In this document: in pieces, positions 26,666 through 36,385 of the stretch | How positions within the stretch are numbered: position 1 is the stretch's first letter | Layout: every line of letters begins with the position of its first letter | DNA from: Paracoccus marinaquae | Lineage (GTDB): Bacteria > Pseudomonadota > Alphaproteobacteria > Rhodobacterales > Rhodobacteraceae | Length of the DNA: 43,210 nucleotides | NCBI RefSeq assembly: GCF_018860165.1 | Contig: NZ_JAHKNG010000032.1 | Span: 1 to 43,210, forward strand | Reading direction: 5' to 3' | Position numbers and translations under genes: made by a program | The notes under the pieces: generated by a model | Database searches by the model: none | What the model saw: only the letters and a program-made list of their open reading frames with translations | What the model was told of the DNA's origin: nothing

Positions 26666-26717
26666 GGCATCACCCCGGATGCACCGGCAATGCACGGCGC
26701 GTGCACAGGTTGTACAC
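26666..26717 (-). repeat. Five GTGCA-type units with exact 11-bp period before betA
   Basis: On the minus strand, GTG triplets begin at 26717, 26706, 26695, 26684 and 26673, each exactly 11 bases apart. The first four units read GTGTA, GTGCA, GTGCA, GTGCA plus six variable bases; the fifth is GTGAT, followed by the betA GTG start at 26665. The period is not a multiple of three, so it is not a coding repeat. One unit per helical turn suggests a protein-binding array or an RNA element in the betB-betA spacer. I know of no described equivalent. Confidence 0.55.
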
Positions 26718-26764
26718 CGCATGCGGGCGTTGCGTGTTGCGTCCCGGCCGGGAAGCCGACGGGA

Positions 26765-28210
26765 TCAATAGGGCGCATCGACGCCTCCCATGCCGACATA
26801 GACGGATTTCAGCTGCGAGTAATGTTCGATCGCGGCGGCCGAGTTCTCGCGCCCGATCCCCGATTGCTTGACGCCGCCGAAGGGCATCTCGACCGGGGTG
26901 AGGTTATAGGCGTTGATCCAGCAGGTCCCGGCCTCGAGCCGCGCCACGACCCGGTGTCCGCGCGCCAGATCGCGGGTGAAGACGCCCGCCGCAAGGCCGA
27001 AGCCGGTGGCATTGGCGCGGCGGATGACCTCGTCCTCGTCGGTGAAGCCGAGCGTGGTCATCACCGGGCCGAAAATCTCGTCGCGGGTGATGGTCATGTC
27101 GTCGCGCGCGCCGGTGAAGACGGTGGGCGGGATGAAGGCGCCCTCGCCCGGCCCGCCGCAGAGGATGCGCGCGCCCTCGGCCTCGCCGGCGGCGATGGCG
27201 GCGCGGATCCGGCCGGCCTGCGCCGGGCTGACGATGGGGCCGTGCTGGGTTTCGGGATCCAGGGGATCGCCGATCTTCACGTTGCGGACCCGTTCGGCCA
27301 GCTGGTCCAGAAACGCCTCGCGGATGCCGTCCTGCAGGAAGACGCGGGTGCCGTTCGAACAGATCTGGCCCGAGGAATAGAAATTCGCCAGCATCGCCGC
27401 GCCGACCGCGTCTTCAAGGCTGGCGTCGTCGAAGACGATCAGCGGCGACTTGCCGCCCAGTTCCATGGTGACATGGCGCATCCCCTCGGCCGCCGCCGCA
27501 TAGACGCGCCGCCCGGTCGGCACCGAGCCGGTCAGCGAGACCTTGGCCACATGCGGGTCGGAGACCAGCGCCGCGCCGACCGCGCCGCGCCCCTGCAGGA
27601 CGCTGAAGAGGCCGGCGGGCAGCCCGGCCTCGGCCAGAATCCCGGCCAGTTTCAGGGCGCCCAGCGGCGTTTCCTCGGAGGGTTTGAAGACCATGGCATT
27701 GCCCATGACCAGCGCCGGCGCGGTCTTCCAGCAGGCGATCTGGCTGGGATAGTTCCAGGCGCCGATGCCGGCGCAGACGCCCAGGGGCTCGCGGATCGTA
27801 TAGGCCCAGTCCCGCCCCAGCGGGATCATCTGCCCGGTCAGGCCGGCCGCCAGCCCGCCGAAGAATTCCAGCGCGGCGGCGCCCGATTCCCAGTCCGCGA
27901 CCAGCGTTTCCTGAATCGGCTTGCCGGTATCCAGCGTTTCCAGCCGCGACAGTTCGGCATTGCGCGCCCGGATGATGGCGGCGGCGCGGACAAGGACGCG
28001 GCCGCGTTCCACCGGCGGCAGCGCCGCCCATGCCGGCTGGGCGGCGGCGGCGGCGGCGCAGGCCCGCGCCACCTGACCGGTGCTGGCCTCGCGCAGGCTG
28101 GCGATTTCCTCGCCCGTGTAGGGATAGTGGACCGGCAGCACCACCCCCTCGCCCTCGACCGGGCGGCCGTCGATGAACAGGCTGGCGGCGGGTTGGGCGT
28201 TCAGACTCAT
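26765..28210 (-). CDS. betB: Betaine aldehyde dehydrogenase
   Basis: BetB oxidises betaine aldehyde to glycine betaine with NAD(P). The 481-residue aldehyde dehydrogenase has the catalytic Asn153 (GAWNYP), Glu250 (MELGGKSP) and Cys284 ([12 protein letters not shown]). [30 protein letters not shown] sequence around residues 142-167 is characteristic of BetB. Its ATG overlaps the betI stop by four bases (ATGA). A 99-bp spacer separates it from betA. Confidence 0.96.
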   Translation of the reverse strand: MSLNAQPAASLFIDGRPVEGEGVVLPVHYPYTGEEIASLREASTGQVARACAAAAAAQPAWAALPPVERGRVLVRAAAIIRARNAELSRLETLDTGKPIQETLVADWESGAAALEFFGGLAAGLTGQMIPLGRDWAYTIREPLGVCAGIGAWNYPSQIACWKTAPALVMGNAMVFKPSEETPLGALKLAGILAEAGLPAGLFSVLQGRGAVGAALVSDPHVAKVSLTGSVPTGRRVYAAAAEGMRHVTMELGGKSPLIVFDDASLEDAVGAAMLANFYSSGQICSNGTRVFLQDGIREAFLDQLAERVRNVKIGDPLDPETQHGPIVSPAQAGRIRAAIAAGEAEGARILCGGPGEGAFIPPTVFTGARDDMTITRDEIFGPVMTTLGFTDEDEVIRRANATGFGLAAGVFTRDLARGHRVVARLEAGTCWINAYNLTPVEMPFGGVKQSGIGRENSAAAIEHYSQLKSVYVGMGGVDAPY

Positions 28211-28773
28211 GCGAGGGCCTCATCGAGATAGTCGTTGACGATCTGCAGGGCCGCCCTGGCGTCGGTCGGCCCCGGTTTCAGCACGGCGCGCAGATAGACG
28301 CCGTCGATCAGCGCCGCCAGCGTCTCGGCGGTGCGGGCGGGATGGTCGGTCAGCGGGCGCAGGGCGACGATCAGGTTCGAGTTCAGGCGGCGGTGATAGA
28401 CCCGCAGCAGCCGCTCGGCCTCGTTGTTGATCACCGCCAGCGCATAGAAGTTCATCCAGGCGCTGATCACCTCGCGGCGGAAGTTCTGCGGCGCGAAACT
28501 GGCCCGGACGATGGCCTCGAGCCGGCCCCGCGGCCCCGCGCCCGGCAGCGCCTTGTCGACCGACTGGCCATAGCCCTTGAGGATATGGCGCATCGCCGCC
28601 AGGAACATCTGTTCCTTCGAGCCGAAATAGTGATGCGCCAGCGCCGGCGACATGCCCGCCGCCCGCGCGATCTGCGCCACGGTCACATCCAGCGACCCCG
28701 CCCGCCCGACTTCGGCAATGGCAGCGTTGATCAGCGCGGCTTTTCGGATAGGCTCGGCCCCAAGTTTCGGCAT
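28207..28773 (-). CDS. betI: TetR-family choline-responsive repressor
   Basis: BetI represses the choline-to-betaine genes and is released by choline. The 188-residue protein has a TetR helix-turn-helix at the N-terminus ([32 protein letters not shown]) and the BetI-typical opening [23 protein letters not shown]. The C-terminal half holds [16 protein letters not shown], as in BetI. It leads the betIBA operon and diverges from choX. The palindrome at 28829-28842 is its probable binding site. Confidence 0.94.
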   Translation of the reverse strand: MPKLGAEPIRKAALINAAIAEVGRAGSLDVTVAQIARAAGMSPALAHHYFGSKEQMFLAAMRHILKGYGQSVDKALPGAGPRGRLEAIVRASFAPQNFRREVISAWMNFYALAVINNEAERLLRVYHRRLNSNLIVALRPLTDHPARTAETLAALIDGVYLRAVLKPGPTDARAALQIVNDYLDEALA

Positions 28774-28801
28774 CTGGTACACCTGCTGTCGGACTTTCCG
28801 G

Positions 28802-28842
28802 TTGCTTTTCGACTGTAGCCGATCTTTAATTGACTGGTCAAT
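28802..28842 (+). promoter_or_regulatory. choX promoter with overlapping palindrome (probable BetI operator)
   Basis: TTGCTT (28802-28807) and TTTAAT (28825-28830) are spaced by 17 bases, a good sigma-70-like promoter toward choX with an expected start near 28837. The perfect dyad ATTGAC-TG-GTCAAT (28829-28842) overlaps the -10 and the start site, and extends with one mismatch to TTAATTGAC/GTCAATCAA. A TetR-type repressor bound there would block choXWV. The divergent betI promoter must lie in the same 88-bp region, so one site may serve both operons. Confidence 0.7.
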
Positions 28843-28861
28843 CAAGAACAGGGAGCCAACA

Positions 28862-29812
28862 ATGACCTTTTCCCGCTTTGCCGCCGGGCTGGCCATCGCC
28901 ACCGCGATGACCGCCACGGCGACCGCGACCCTTGCCGCCGAACCCGATGAGTGCCGCAAGGTCGTCTTTTCGGATGTCGGCTGGACCGACATCACCGCGA
29001 CGACGGCGCTGGCCTCGACCGTGCTGCAGGCACTGGGCTATGAGACCGAGACCAAGATCCTGTCGGTGCCGGTCACCTATACGGCCATGTCCACCGATGA
29101 CGTGGACGTGTTCCTGGGCAACTGGATGCCGACCATGCAGGCCGATATCGGCCCCTATGCCGAGGCCGGCACGGTCGATACGCTGCGCACCAACCTGACC
29201 GGCGCGAAATACACCCTGGCCACCAACAAGGCCGGCGCCGATCTGGGCATCGACGATTTTGCGAAGATTGCCGAGCACAAGGAGGCGCTGGACGGCAAGA
29301 TCTACGGCATCGAGCCGGGCAACGACGGCAACCGCCTGCTTCTGGAGATGGTGGCGGGCGACCAGTTCGGGCTGGGCACCTTCGAGATCGTCGAAAGCAG
29401 CGAACAGGGCATGCTGGCGCAGGTCAGCCGGGCCGGCAGCGCCGGCGAGCCGGTGGTCTTCCTCGGCTGGGAGCCGCATCCGATGAACGCCCAGTTCGAG
29501 ATGACCTATCTGACCGGCGGCGACGACGTGTTCGGCCCCGATCTGGGCGGCGCCGAGGTGCGCACCAACACCCGTTCGGGCTATGCCGCGGAATGCGCCA
29601 ATGTCGGCCAGTTCCTGCAGAACCTCGAATTCACCCTGGCGATGGAAAACGAGGTGATGGGCCGGATCCTCAATGACGGCGAGGAGCCGATGAAGGCCGC
29701 GAAGGACTGGCTGAGCGCCAATCCCGATGCCGCCACCCCCTGGCTGGAGGGCGTGACCACGGTCGATGGCAATGACGCGCAGGCGGCGCTGAGCGCGGCG
29801 CTGAACGGCTGA
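28862..29812 (+). CDS. choX: Choline-binding periplasmic protein
   Basis: ChoX captures choline for the ChoXWV ABC importer. The 316-residue precursor has a Sec signal peptide (about residues 1-26, cleaved after LAA). The aromatic box that holds the quaternary ammonium in Sinorhizobium ChoX is present with a constant offset of two: Trp41, Trp88, Tyr117 and Trp203, plus Asp43 and Asn154. GGGAG lies upstream of ATG 28862. It is the first gene of choXWV and probably BetI-controlled. Confidence 0.95.
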   Translation: MTFSRFAAGLAIATAMTATATATLAAEPDECRKVVFSDVGWTDITATTALASTVLQALGYETETKILSVPVTYTAMSTDDVDVFLGNWMPTMQADIGPYAEAGTVDTLRTNLTGAKYTLATNKAGADLGIDDFAKIAEHKEALDGKIYGIEPGNDGNRLLLEMVAGDQFGLGTFEIVESSEQGMLAQVSRAGSAGEPVVFLGWEPHPMNAQFEMTYLTGGDDVFGPDLGGAEVRTNTRSGYAAECANVGQFLQNLEFTLAMENEVMGRILNDGEEPMKAAKDWLSANPDAATPWLEGVTTVDGNDAQAALSAALNG

Positions 29813-29818
29813 TGCCGC

Positions 29819-29858
29819 GGGCGCTGCCGCGCGCCGCCCCGCGCGGGCGGCAGCGCCC
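29819..29858 (+). terminator. Strong intercistronic hairpin after choX
   Basis: GGGCGCTGCCGC (29819-29830) pairs perfectly over 12 bp with GCGGCAGCGCCC (29847-29858), with a 16-base loop, seven bases past the choX stop. There is no T-run. Hairpins after binding-protein genes often protect the upstream mRNA or attenuate read-through, giving more binding protein than permease. Confidence 0.6.
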
Positions 29859-29930
29859 TGCCAGAACCCGTCCCGCCGCGCCCCCTGCCCCGTCGCAGCG
29901 GGACGCGGCCCGGCAGCAAGGGAATGACGC

Positions 29931-30779
29931 ATGGATCAGCTGACGACGCTGATAACCGACAACAAGATCCCCGTGGGCAGGACGGCCAAGGCCCTGTTCG
30001 ACTGGCTGAACGCGCATGCGGCGCTGCTGTTCAACAGCGTCTCGGGCGCGATGGACTGGCTGATCGGCCGCATCCTCGCCGGGCTGGAATTCCCGCATCC
30101 CTTCGTCTTCATCCTGCTGGCCGTGGCGCTGACCTGGGCGCTGCAGCGCAGCTGGAAGACCTGCCTGCTGGTGGCGGCGGGGCTGCTGTTCATCCTCAAC
30201 CAGGGCTACTGGGAGGAGACGCTGCAATCGCTGACGCTGGTGCTGGCCTCGTGCCTCGTCTGCATGGCCCTGGGGGTGCCGGTCGGGATCGCCGCCGCGC
30301 ACCGGCCGCGGCTTTACGCCTGGATGCGGCCGGTCCTCGACCTGATGCAGACGCTGCCGACCTTCGTCTACCTGATCCCGGCCATCGTGTTCTTCGGCAT
30401 CGGCATGGTGCCGGGCCTGCTGGCCACCGTGATCTTCGTGCTGCCGGCGCCGATCCGGCTGACCCAGCTGGGCATCAGCTCGACCCCGCCGGCGCTGATC
30501 GAGGCGGCCACGGCCTTCGGCGCCACCGGCCGCCAGCTTCTGTGGAAGGTCGAACTGCCCAGCGCCCTGCCGCAGATCATGGCCGGGCTGAACCAGACCA
30601 TCATGCTGTCGCTGTCGATGGTGGTGATCGCGGCGCTGGTCGGGGCCTCGGGGCTGGGCGTGCCGGTGGTGCGGGCGCTGAACAGCGTCAACACCGCGCT
30701 TGGCTTCGAATCGGGCTTCGTGATCGTCGTCGTCGCCATCCTGCTGGACCGGATGCTGCGCATGGAGGGCCCGAAATGA
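29931..30779 (+). CDS. choW: Choline ABC transporter permease
   Basis: ChoW forms the membrane channel of the choline importer. The 282-residue protein has about six hydrophobic helices and the binding-protein-dependent permease loop EAATAFGATGRQLLWKVELPSALPQIMAGLNQ, as in ProW/ChoW. AAGGGA lies six bases before ATG 29931. Its TGA overlaps the choV ATG by four bases (ATGA), so they are translationally coupled. The 118-bp gap to choX contains the strong hairpin. Confidence 0.95.
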   Translation: MDQLTTLITDNKIPVGRTAKALFDWLNAHAALLFNSVSGAMDWLIGRILAGLEFPHPFVFILLAVALTWALQRSWKTCLLVAAGLLFILNQGYWEETLQSLTLVLASCLVCMALGVPVGIAAAHRPRLYAWMRPVLDLMQTLPTFVYLIPAIVFFGIGMVPGLLATVIFVLPAPIRLTQLGISSTPPALIEAATAFGATGRQLLWKVELPSALPQIMAGLNQTIMLSLSMVVIAALVGASGLGVPVVRALNSVNTALGFESGFVIVVVAILLDRMLRMEGPK

Positions 30780-31807
30780 CCGGCACGATCAGCGCGGGCG
30801 CGCGCAACGCCGTCGAATTCGACAGGGTCTGCATCGTCTTCGGCGACGATCCCGACGCTGCCCTGCCGCTGATGGATCAGGGGCAGGAACGCGGCGCGAT
30901 CAAGGACGAGACCGGGCAGGTGCTGGGCGTCCATGATTGCAGCATCGACGTGCGCGAGGGCGAGATCCTGGTGCTGATGGGGCTGTCGGGATCGGGCAAG
31001 TCGACGCTGCTGCGCGCGGTCAATGCGCTGAACGATGTCTGCCGGGGCGAAGTCCGGGTCTGGGACGGCAGCCGGATGATCCCGGTCACCGGGGCGGATG
31101 CGAAAGCCTTGCGCGACATCCGGCTGCGCCATGTGGCGATGGTGTTCCAGCAGTTCGGCCTGCTGCCCTGGCGCAGCGTGCGCGAGAATGTCGGGCTGGG
31201 CCTCGAACTGGCCGGGATCGCGCCCCGCGACCGCAAGGCGCGGGTGGATCACCAGCTTGAGACCGTCGGCCTGACCGAATGGGCCGAGCGCAAGGTGGGC
31301 GAATTGTCGGGCGGCATGCAGCAGCGCGTGGGCCTGGCCCGCGCCTTCGCGACCGAGGCGCCGATCCTGCTGATGGACGAGCCCTTCAGCGCGCTGGACC
31401 CGCTGATCCGCGACCGGCTGCAGGACGAGTTGCTGGATCTGCAGCAGAAGACCAAGCGCACCATCATCTTCGTCAGCCACGATCTGGACGAGGCCTTCAA
31501 GCTGGGCAACCGGATCGCGCTGATGGAGGGCGGGCGGATCGTCCAGATCGGCACCGCGCGCGAGATCATCGCCAATCCGGTCAATGATTACGTCGCCGAT
31601 TTCGTCGCCCACATGAACCCGCTGGGCGTGCTGACCGCCGCCGATGTGGCCCAGCCCGGCGAGGCCGCAGGCCTGCCGGTTCCGGCCGACATGCCGGTGA
31701 AGGACGTGATGGGCCTTCTGGCCGGGGCCGAGGCGCTGCCGGTCGAGGGCGGCGGCCGCATCACCCGCGACACGGTGCTGGCCCGGCTGATCGACCCGCG
31801 CGGCTGA
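30776..31807 (+). CDS. choV: Choline ABC transporter ATP-binding protein
   Basis: ChoV powers choline import. The 343-residue ATPase has Walker A GLSGSGKST (residues 69-77), the Q-loop in VFQQFGLLPWRSV, signature LSGGMQQRVGLARAF, Walker B ILLMDEPFSALD and switch His in FVSHDLDEA. About 55 residues precede the core, as in ProV/ChoV, and a C-terminal extension of about 75 residues follows where CBS domains sit in ProV. The stop codon lies inside the stem of a terminator hairpin shared with kpsM. Confidence 0.95.
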   Translation: MTGTISAGARNAVEFDRVCIVFGDDPDAALPLMDQGQERGAIKDETGQVLGVHDCSIDVREGEILVLMGLSGSGKSTLLRAVNALNDVCRGEVRVWDGSRMIPVTGADAKALRDIRLRHVAMVFQQFGLLPWRSVRENVGLGLELAGIAPRDRKARVDHQLETVGLTEWAERKVGELSGGMQQRVGLARAFATEAPILLMDEPFSALDPLIRDRLQDELLDLQQKTKRTIIFVSHDLDEAFKLGNRIALMEGGRIVQIGTAREIIANPVNDYVADFVAHMNPLGVLTAADVAQPGEAAGLPVPADMPVKDVMGLLAGAEALPVEGGGRITRDTVLARLIDPRG

Positions 31808-31824
31808 GCCCTGCCGGGCTCAGC
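31803..31824. terminator. Bidirectional hairpin containing both choV and kpsM stop codons
   Basis: GCTGAGCCC (31803-31811) pairs perfectly with GGGCTCAGC (31816-31824) around the loop TGCC. The choV stop (31805-31807) is in the left arm and the kpsM stop (31820-31822, minus strand) is its mirror in the right arm. The two convergent genes end 12 bases apart. There is no T-run, but the stem is strong and symmetrical, so it probably ends both transcripts. Confidence 0.65.
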
Positions 31825-32665
31825 TGTTCAGCAGATCCCGGTGATAGCGGTGCAGCAGCAGCAGGCCGATCACCATCAGCACCAGCCCGACGGCGAACAC
31901 ATAGAGCGGGCTGACATAGTCGCCCCGATAGGAGATGTAGAACCCCTTGCGCATCTGCCCGACGACATGCACCAGCGGGTTGAACCACAGATAGGGCTGC
32001 ACCTGGTCGGGCACGTCGTCGAAGATGAAGAAGATGCAGGACAGCAGGAACAGCGGCCGGTTGACGATCGACCAGATCTGCTGCCACCAGGGGAAGGCGG
32101 TGAACAGGAAGCAGTTCAGCATCCCGATCCCGATGGCGAAGGTGAAGGTCATCGCGAAGGCCAGCGCGATCTCGAACAGCTGCGGATCGGTCCGGGTGTC
32201 CAGCATCAGCGTGATGCTGGAGAAAACCACATAGGCAACAAGCAGTTGCGTGATGGTATTGAAGAAGACCTTGGCCAGGATCGCGTCCATGTAGGTGACC
32301 GCAGGATAGGCCAGAAGCGGCTTGGCCTGCCGGATCGTCAGCCCGAGCTTGTTCGAGATGCCGAGGAAGGCCATGAAGGGCACGACGCCGGTGGCGTAGA
32401 AGATCGCGAAATCCGTGCCCAGCGGCGGCGACCGGAAGCCGAACGAGAAGATCAGCGTCAGCAGCAGGATGCCGCCCACCGGCTCGGCGATCGCCCAGAG
32501 ATAGCCGCCGGGCGATCCGCCATAGCTGGTCGCCATCTCGCGCAGGGACAGCGCCCCGATCGAGCGCAGGCTGGCATAGGGACGCTGCTGGTGGACCGGG
32601 CGCAGGCGCGGCTCGGTCGGCTCGCCTGCGGCACCGCCTGCCGATGAGGGATATGTCTGGGGCAT
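31820..32665 (-). CDS. kpsM: Capsule/polysaccharide ABC-2 exporter permease
   Basis: This 281-residue inner-membrane protein is a KpsM/Wzm-like permease that exports lipid-linked polysaccharide. It has a cytoplasmic N-terminus, about six helices and ABC-2 landmarks: SLREMATSYGGSPGGYLWAIAEP before helix 1, and NPLVHVVGQMRKGFYISY near the end. It diverges from the KpsE-like gene by 118 bp, unlike loci in which kpsM and kpsT are adjacent. It is expected to pair with KpsT at 34370. Confidence 0.9.
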   Translation of the reverse strand: MPQTYPSSAGGAAGEPTEPRLRPVHQQRPYASLRSIGALSLREMATSYGGSPGGYLWAIAEPVGGILLLTLIFSFGFRSPPLGTDFAIFYATGVVPFMAFLGISNKLGLTIRQAKPLLAYPAVTYMDAILAKVFFNTITQLLVAYVVFSSITLMLDTRTDPQLFEIALAFAMTFTFAIGIGMLNCFLFTAFPWWQQIWSIVNRPLFLLSCIFFIFDDVPDQVQPYLWFNPLVHVVGQMRKGFYISYRGDYVSPLYVFAVGLVLMVIGLLLLHRYHRDLLNS

Positions 32666-32783
32666 CGGCCGCCTGGCTGCCTGTGCTTGTCACGACCCCG
32701 TCAGGGATCGGCGCTGGAACTGTCGCCGGGCTTTATGTATGAGAACTGCCGACAGATCAACAGACAGGCGGGAGTCCGCGCGC

Positions 32784-34373
32784 ATGTCCGCCCATGACAA
32801 CTCGATGAAATCCGACCCGCAGAAACCGGGGGGCGGCGACACTCCGGGCGAGGCGGGCGGCGCCCGCCCGGCCTTTCTGGATCACGCCGCGCCGCCGCAG
32901 AACCCGCCCGCCCCGGCGGCGGGTGCAGGCGGACAGGCCGCCCCGGCCCATGCGGCGGCGCAGGCCGCGGCGCGCGGCCCCGGGCCTGCACCGATGGCGG
33001 GCAAGGGTCCGGGCGGACCGGCAGCGGGCCCCGCAGCCGGGCAACCGGCCCCGAAGCCGGCGCCCGGCGCTCAGGCCGGCGCGCAGCCCAAACCCGGACC
33101 GGGCCAGCCGCCGAGGCCGCAACCCGGCCCCGGCCAGCAGCAAAGGCCCATGGGTCCGGCCGAGGCGGAACGCCACCGCCAGCAGGTCCAGCGCCAGCAG
33201 GCCGAGCGCCTGCAGACGCAGCGGCTTGCGAACCCGCAACCGCAGGTCCGCCCGCCCGCGAAACCGGCCGGGTTCGAGCGGCGGCATCTGTGGCTGCTGC
33301 TCAGCTTCTTCCTCGTCGTGCTGGCGCCGATCGCGGGCAGCACCTGGTATCTCTATGCCCGCGCGGTGGATCAATATGCCTCCTATCTCGGGTTCTCGGT
33401 GCGCAGCGAGTCGGGCGGGACCTCGACCGACCTGCTGGGCGGGCTGGCCACCTCGCTGGTCGGCGTGACCAGCAGTTCCAGCAGCGATACCGACATCCTC
33501 TACAAGTTCATCCAGAGCCGCGATCTGGTCGAGCGCGTCGATACCGATCTGGATCTGCGCGCGATCTGGTCCAAGGCGCCGGGCGATCCCATCTTTCGCT
33601 ATACCGGCGACGCCTCGTTGGAGGATCTGCTGGACGAATGGGAACGCAAGGTCAGGGTCTATTACGACGACGGCATGATCGATCTGCGGGTGAACGCCTT
33701 CGATCCCGTCGATGCGCGCAGGATCGCCGAGGCGATCCTCGATGAAAGCACGGTGCTGATCAACGATCTGAACGATGTCGCGCGCGAGGACGCGCTGCGC
33801 TATTCCCGGACCGAGCTGGACGATGCCCAGACCCGGCTGCAGGCCGCGCGGAAGGCGGTGACCGAGTTCCGCAACCGTCACCAGCTGGTCGATCCTTCGG
33901 CCGATGTGCAGGGCCAGATCGGCGTCGTCTCATCGCTGCAGCAGCAGCTGGCCGAGCAGCTGGTCGCCCTGGGCCTGTTGCGCGCCAACGCCCAGCCCAA
34001 CGATCCCCGCATCGAGCAGACCCAGCTGCGGGTTGACGTGATCCGCGAGCAGATCAAGGAAGAACGGCAGAAATTCGGCTCGGAGACGGCCAGCGGCGAG
34101 GTGCTGTCGGAACTGGTCGGGCAGTACGAGACGCTGGCGGTCGAGCGCGAATTCGCCGAGCAGACCTATATCACCGCGCTGGCCGCCTATGACACCGCCC
34201 GGGCCGAGGCCGTGCGGCAGTCGCGCTATCTTGCCGCCTATGTCAAGCCGACGCTGGCGCAGGCGGCGGAATATCCCGAACGCAGCAAGCTGATCATCAT
34301 CATCGGCGGCTTTCTGGCGCTGCTGTGGGTGGTCGGGGTGCTGGTCTTCTACAGCCTGCGCGACCGGCGATGA
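32784..34373 (+). CDS. kpsE: KpsE-like capsule export protein with long disordered N-terminus
   Basis: This 529-residue polysaccharide co-polymerase/adaptor links the inner-membrane exporter to the outer-membrane channel. Residues 15-165 are an extreme Pro/Ala/Gly/Gln-rich, probably disordered cytoplasmic segment. A membrane helix follows at about 169-192, a periplasmic domain with long coiled coils (about 325-480), and a C-terminal helix at about 503-525. The KpsE family is usually about 380 residues, so the N-terminal segment is an addition. ATG 32784 has a GGGAG upstream; ATG 32739 is in frame and possible. The stop overlaps the kpsT ATG (ATGA). Confidence 0.88.
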   Translation: MSAHDNSMKSDPQKPGGGDTPGEAGGARPAFLDHAAPPQNPPAPAAGAGGQAAPAHAAAQAAARGPGPAPMAGKGPGGPAAGPAAGQPAPKPAPGAQAGAQPKPGPGQPPRPQPGPGQQQRPMGPAEAERHRQQVQRQQAERLQTQRLANPQPQVRPPAKPAGFERRHLWLLLSFFLVVLAPIAGSTWYLYARAVDQYASYLGFSVRSESGGTSTDLLGGLATSLVGVTSSSSSDTDILYKFIQSRDLVERVDTDLDLRAIWSKAPGDPIFRYTGDASLEDLLDEWERKVRVYYDDGMIDLRVNAFDPVDARRIAEAILDESTVLINDLNDVAREDALRYSRTELDDAQTRLQAARKAVTEFRNRHQLVDPSADVQGQIGVVSSLQQQLAEQLVALGLLRANAQPNDPRIEQTQLRVDVIREQIKEERQKFGSETASGEVLSELVGQYETLAVEREFAEQTYITALAAYDTARAEAVRQSRYLAAYVKPTLAQAAEYPERSKLIIIIGGFLALLWVVGVLVFYSLRDRR

Positions 34374-35038
34374 TCAGGCTGCAGAACCTGACCAAGATGT
34401 ACACGCTGAACGGCCGCCACAAGCTGGTGGCCGACGACATCACCGCCGTCTTCCCGACCGGCGTGTCGGTGGCGCTGCTGGGCCGCAACGGCGCCGGCAA
34501 GTCCTCGCTTCTGCGGATGATCTCGGGGGCGATGCTGCCGACCTCGGGGCGGATCCTGTCGAACGGCACGATCAGCTGGCCGGTCGGCTTCGCCGGCTCG
34601 TTCAACCAGGAACTGAGCGGCGAGCAGAACTGCCGCTTCGTCGCCCGCGTCTATGGCGTGGATACCGACGAGATGCGCGATTTCGTCGAGGATTTCGCCG
34701 AACTGGGCGACCATTTCTACCTGCCGCTGCGCAGCTATTCCGCCGGCATGCGATCGCGGCTGTCCTTCGGCATCTCGATGGCGGTGCGCTTTGACACCTA
34801 CCTCGTCGACGAGGTCTCGGCCGTCGGCGATGCGGCCTTCAAGGAGAAGTCGAACCGGGTCTTCAACAACCGCCTGGCCAATGCCGGGGCGCTGGTCGTG
34901 TCTCATTCGATGCCCATGCTGCGCGAAACCTGCCAGGCCGGCGCCGTGCTCGAGAACGGCCGGCTCAGCTATTACCATGACGTGAGCGACGCGATCCAGG
35001 TGCATCTGGAGAACATGCAGCGCGGCCCGACCGGCTGA
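34370..35038 (+). CDS. kpsT: Capsule/polysaccharide exporter ATP-binding protein
   Basis: This 222-residue ATPase drives polysaccharide export with KpsM. Walker A is GRNGAGKSS (residues 38-46). The signature is the KpsT-type SYSAGMRSRLSFGISMAV in place of LSGGQ, and Walker B is YLVDEVSAVGD, followed by VVSHS. These are hallmarks of the KpsT/Wzt subfamily. Its ATG overlaps the kpsE stop by four bases. Glycosyltransferase, kpsC/kpsS and kpsD genes are not in the window, so polymer synthesis is encoded elsewhere. Confidence 0.93.
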   Translation: MIRLQNLTKMYTLNGRHKLVADDITAVFPTGVSVALLGRNGAGKSSLLRMISGAMLPTSGRILSNGTISWPVGFAGSFNQELSGEQNCRFVARVYGVDTDEMRDFVEDFAELGDHFYLPLRSYSAGMRSRLSFGISMAVRFDTYLVDEVSAVGDAAFKEKSNRVFNNRLANAGALVVSHSMPMLRETCQAGAVLENGRLSYYHDVSDAIQVHLENMQRGPTG

Positions 35039-35048
35039 TCGCCGCCGA

Positions 35049-35068
35049 TTGTAACGGCTTTGTATCGG
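35049..35068 (+). repeat. Tandem TTGTA(A/T)CGG pair upstream of sqdB
   Basis: TTGTAACGG (35049-35057) and TTGTATCGG (35060-35068) are near-identical, 11 bases apart, in the 109-bp gap between kpsT and sqdB. A GTTTC/GAAAC inverted pair with an eight-base spacer follows just after. They may bind a regulator of sqdB, but two units are weak evidence. Confidence 0.3.
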
Positions 35069-35147
35069 TCGCGTTTCACGGGATGGAAACCGCCTCGCAG
35101 CCGTCCTAGAACATCGCCCGAAGACGGATTGCGAAGGCGTTGCCAAC

Positions 35148-36308
<1,161 letters not shown>

Positions 36309-36385
36309 GCGCTCGGGCCGACCGCCCTTTTCATCCGCGCGCCCATGCCTAGACTGGCCGCGACAGAAGCTGGGGGAATCCGCAG

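Noticed and set aside
26666..26722. betA start at ATG 26722 giving a Cys-rich N-terminus
   Set aside because: GMC enzymes begin just before the FAD motif as the GTG 26665 start gives; the extra residues come from the 11-bp repeat tract, whose period is not a multiple of three.
24986..28231. 1081-codon open frame on the plus strand across betA and betB
   Set aside because: It is the antisense shadow of two clear dehydrogenase genes, Gly/Ala/Arg/Asp-rich and with no motif.
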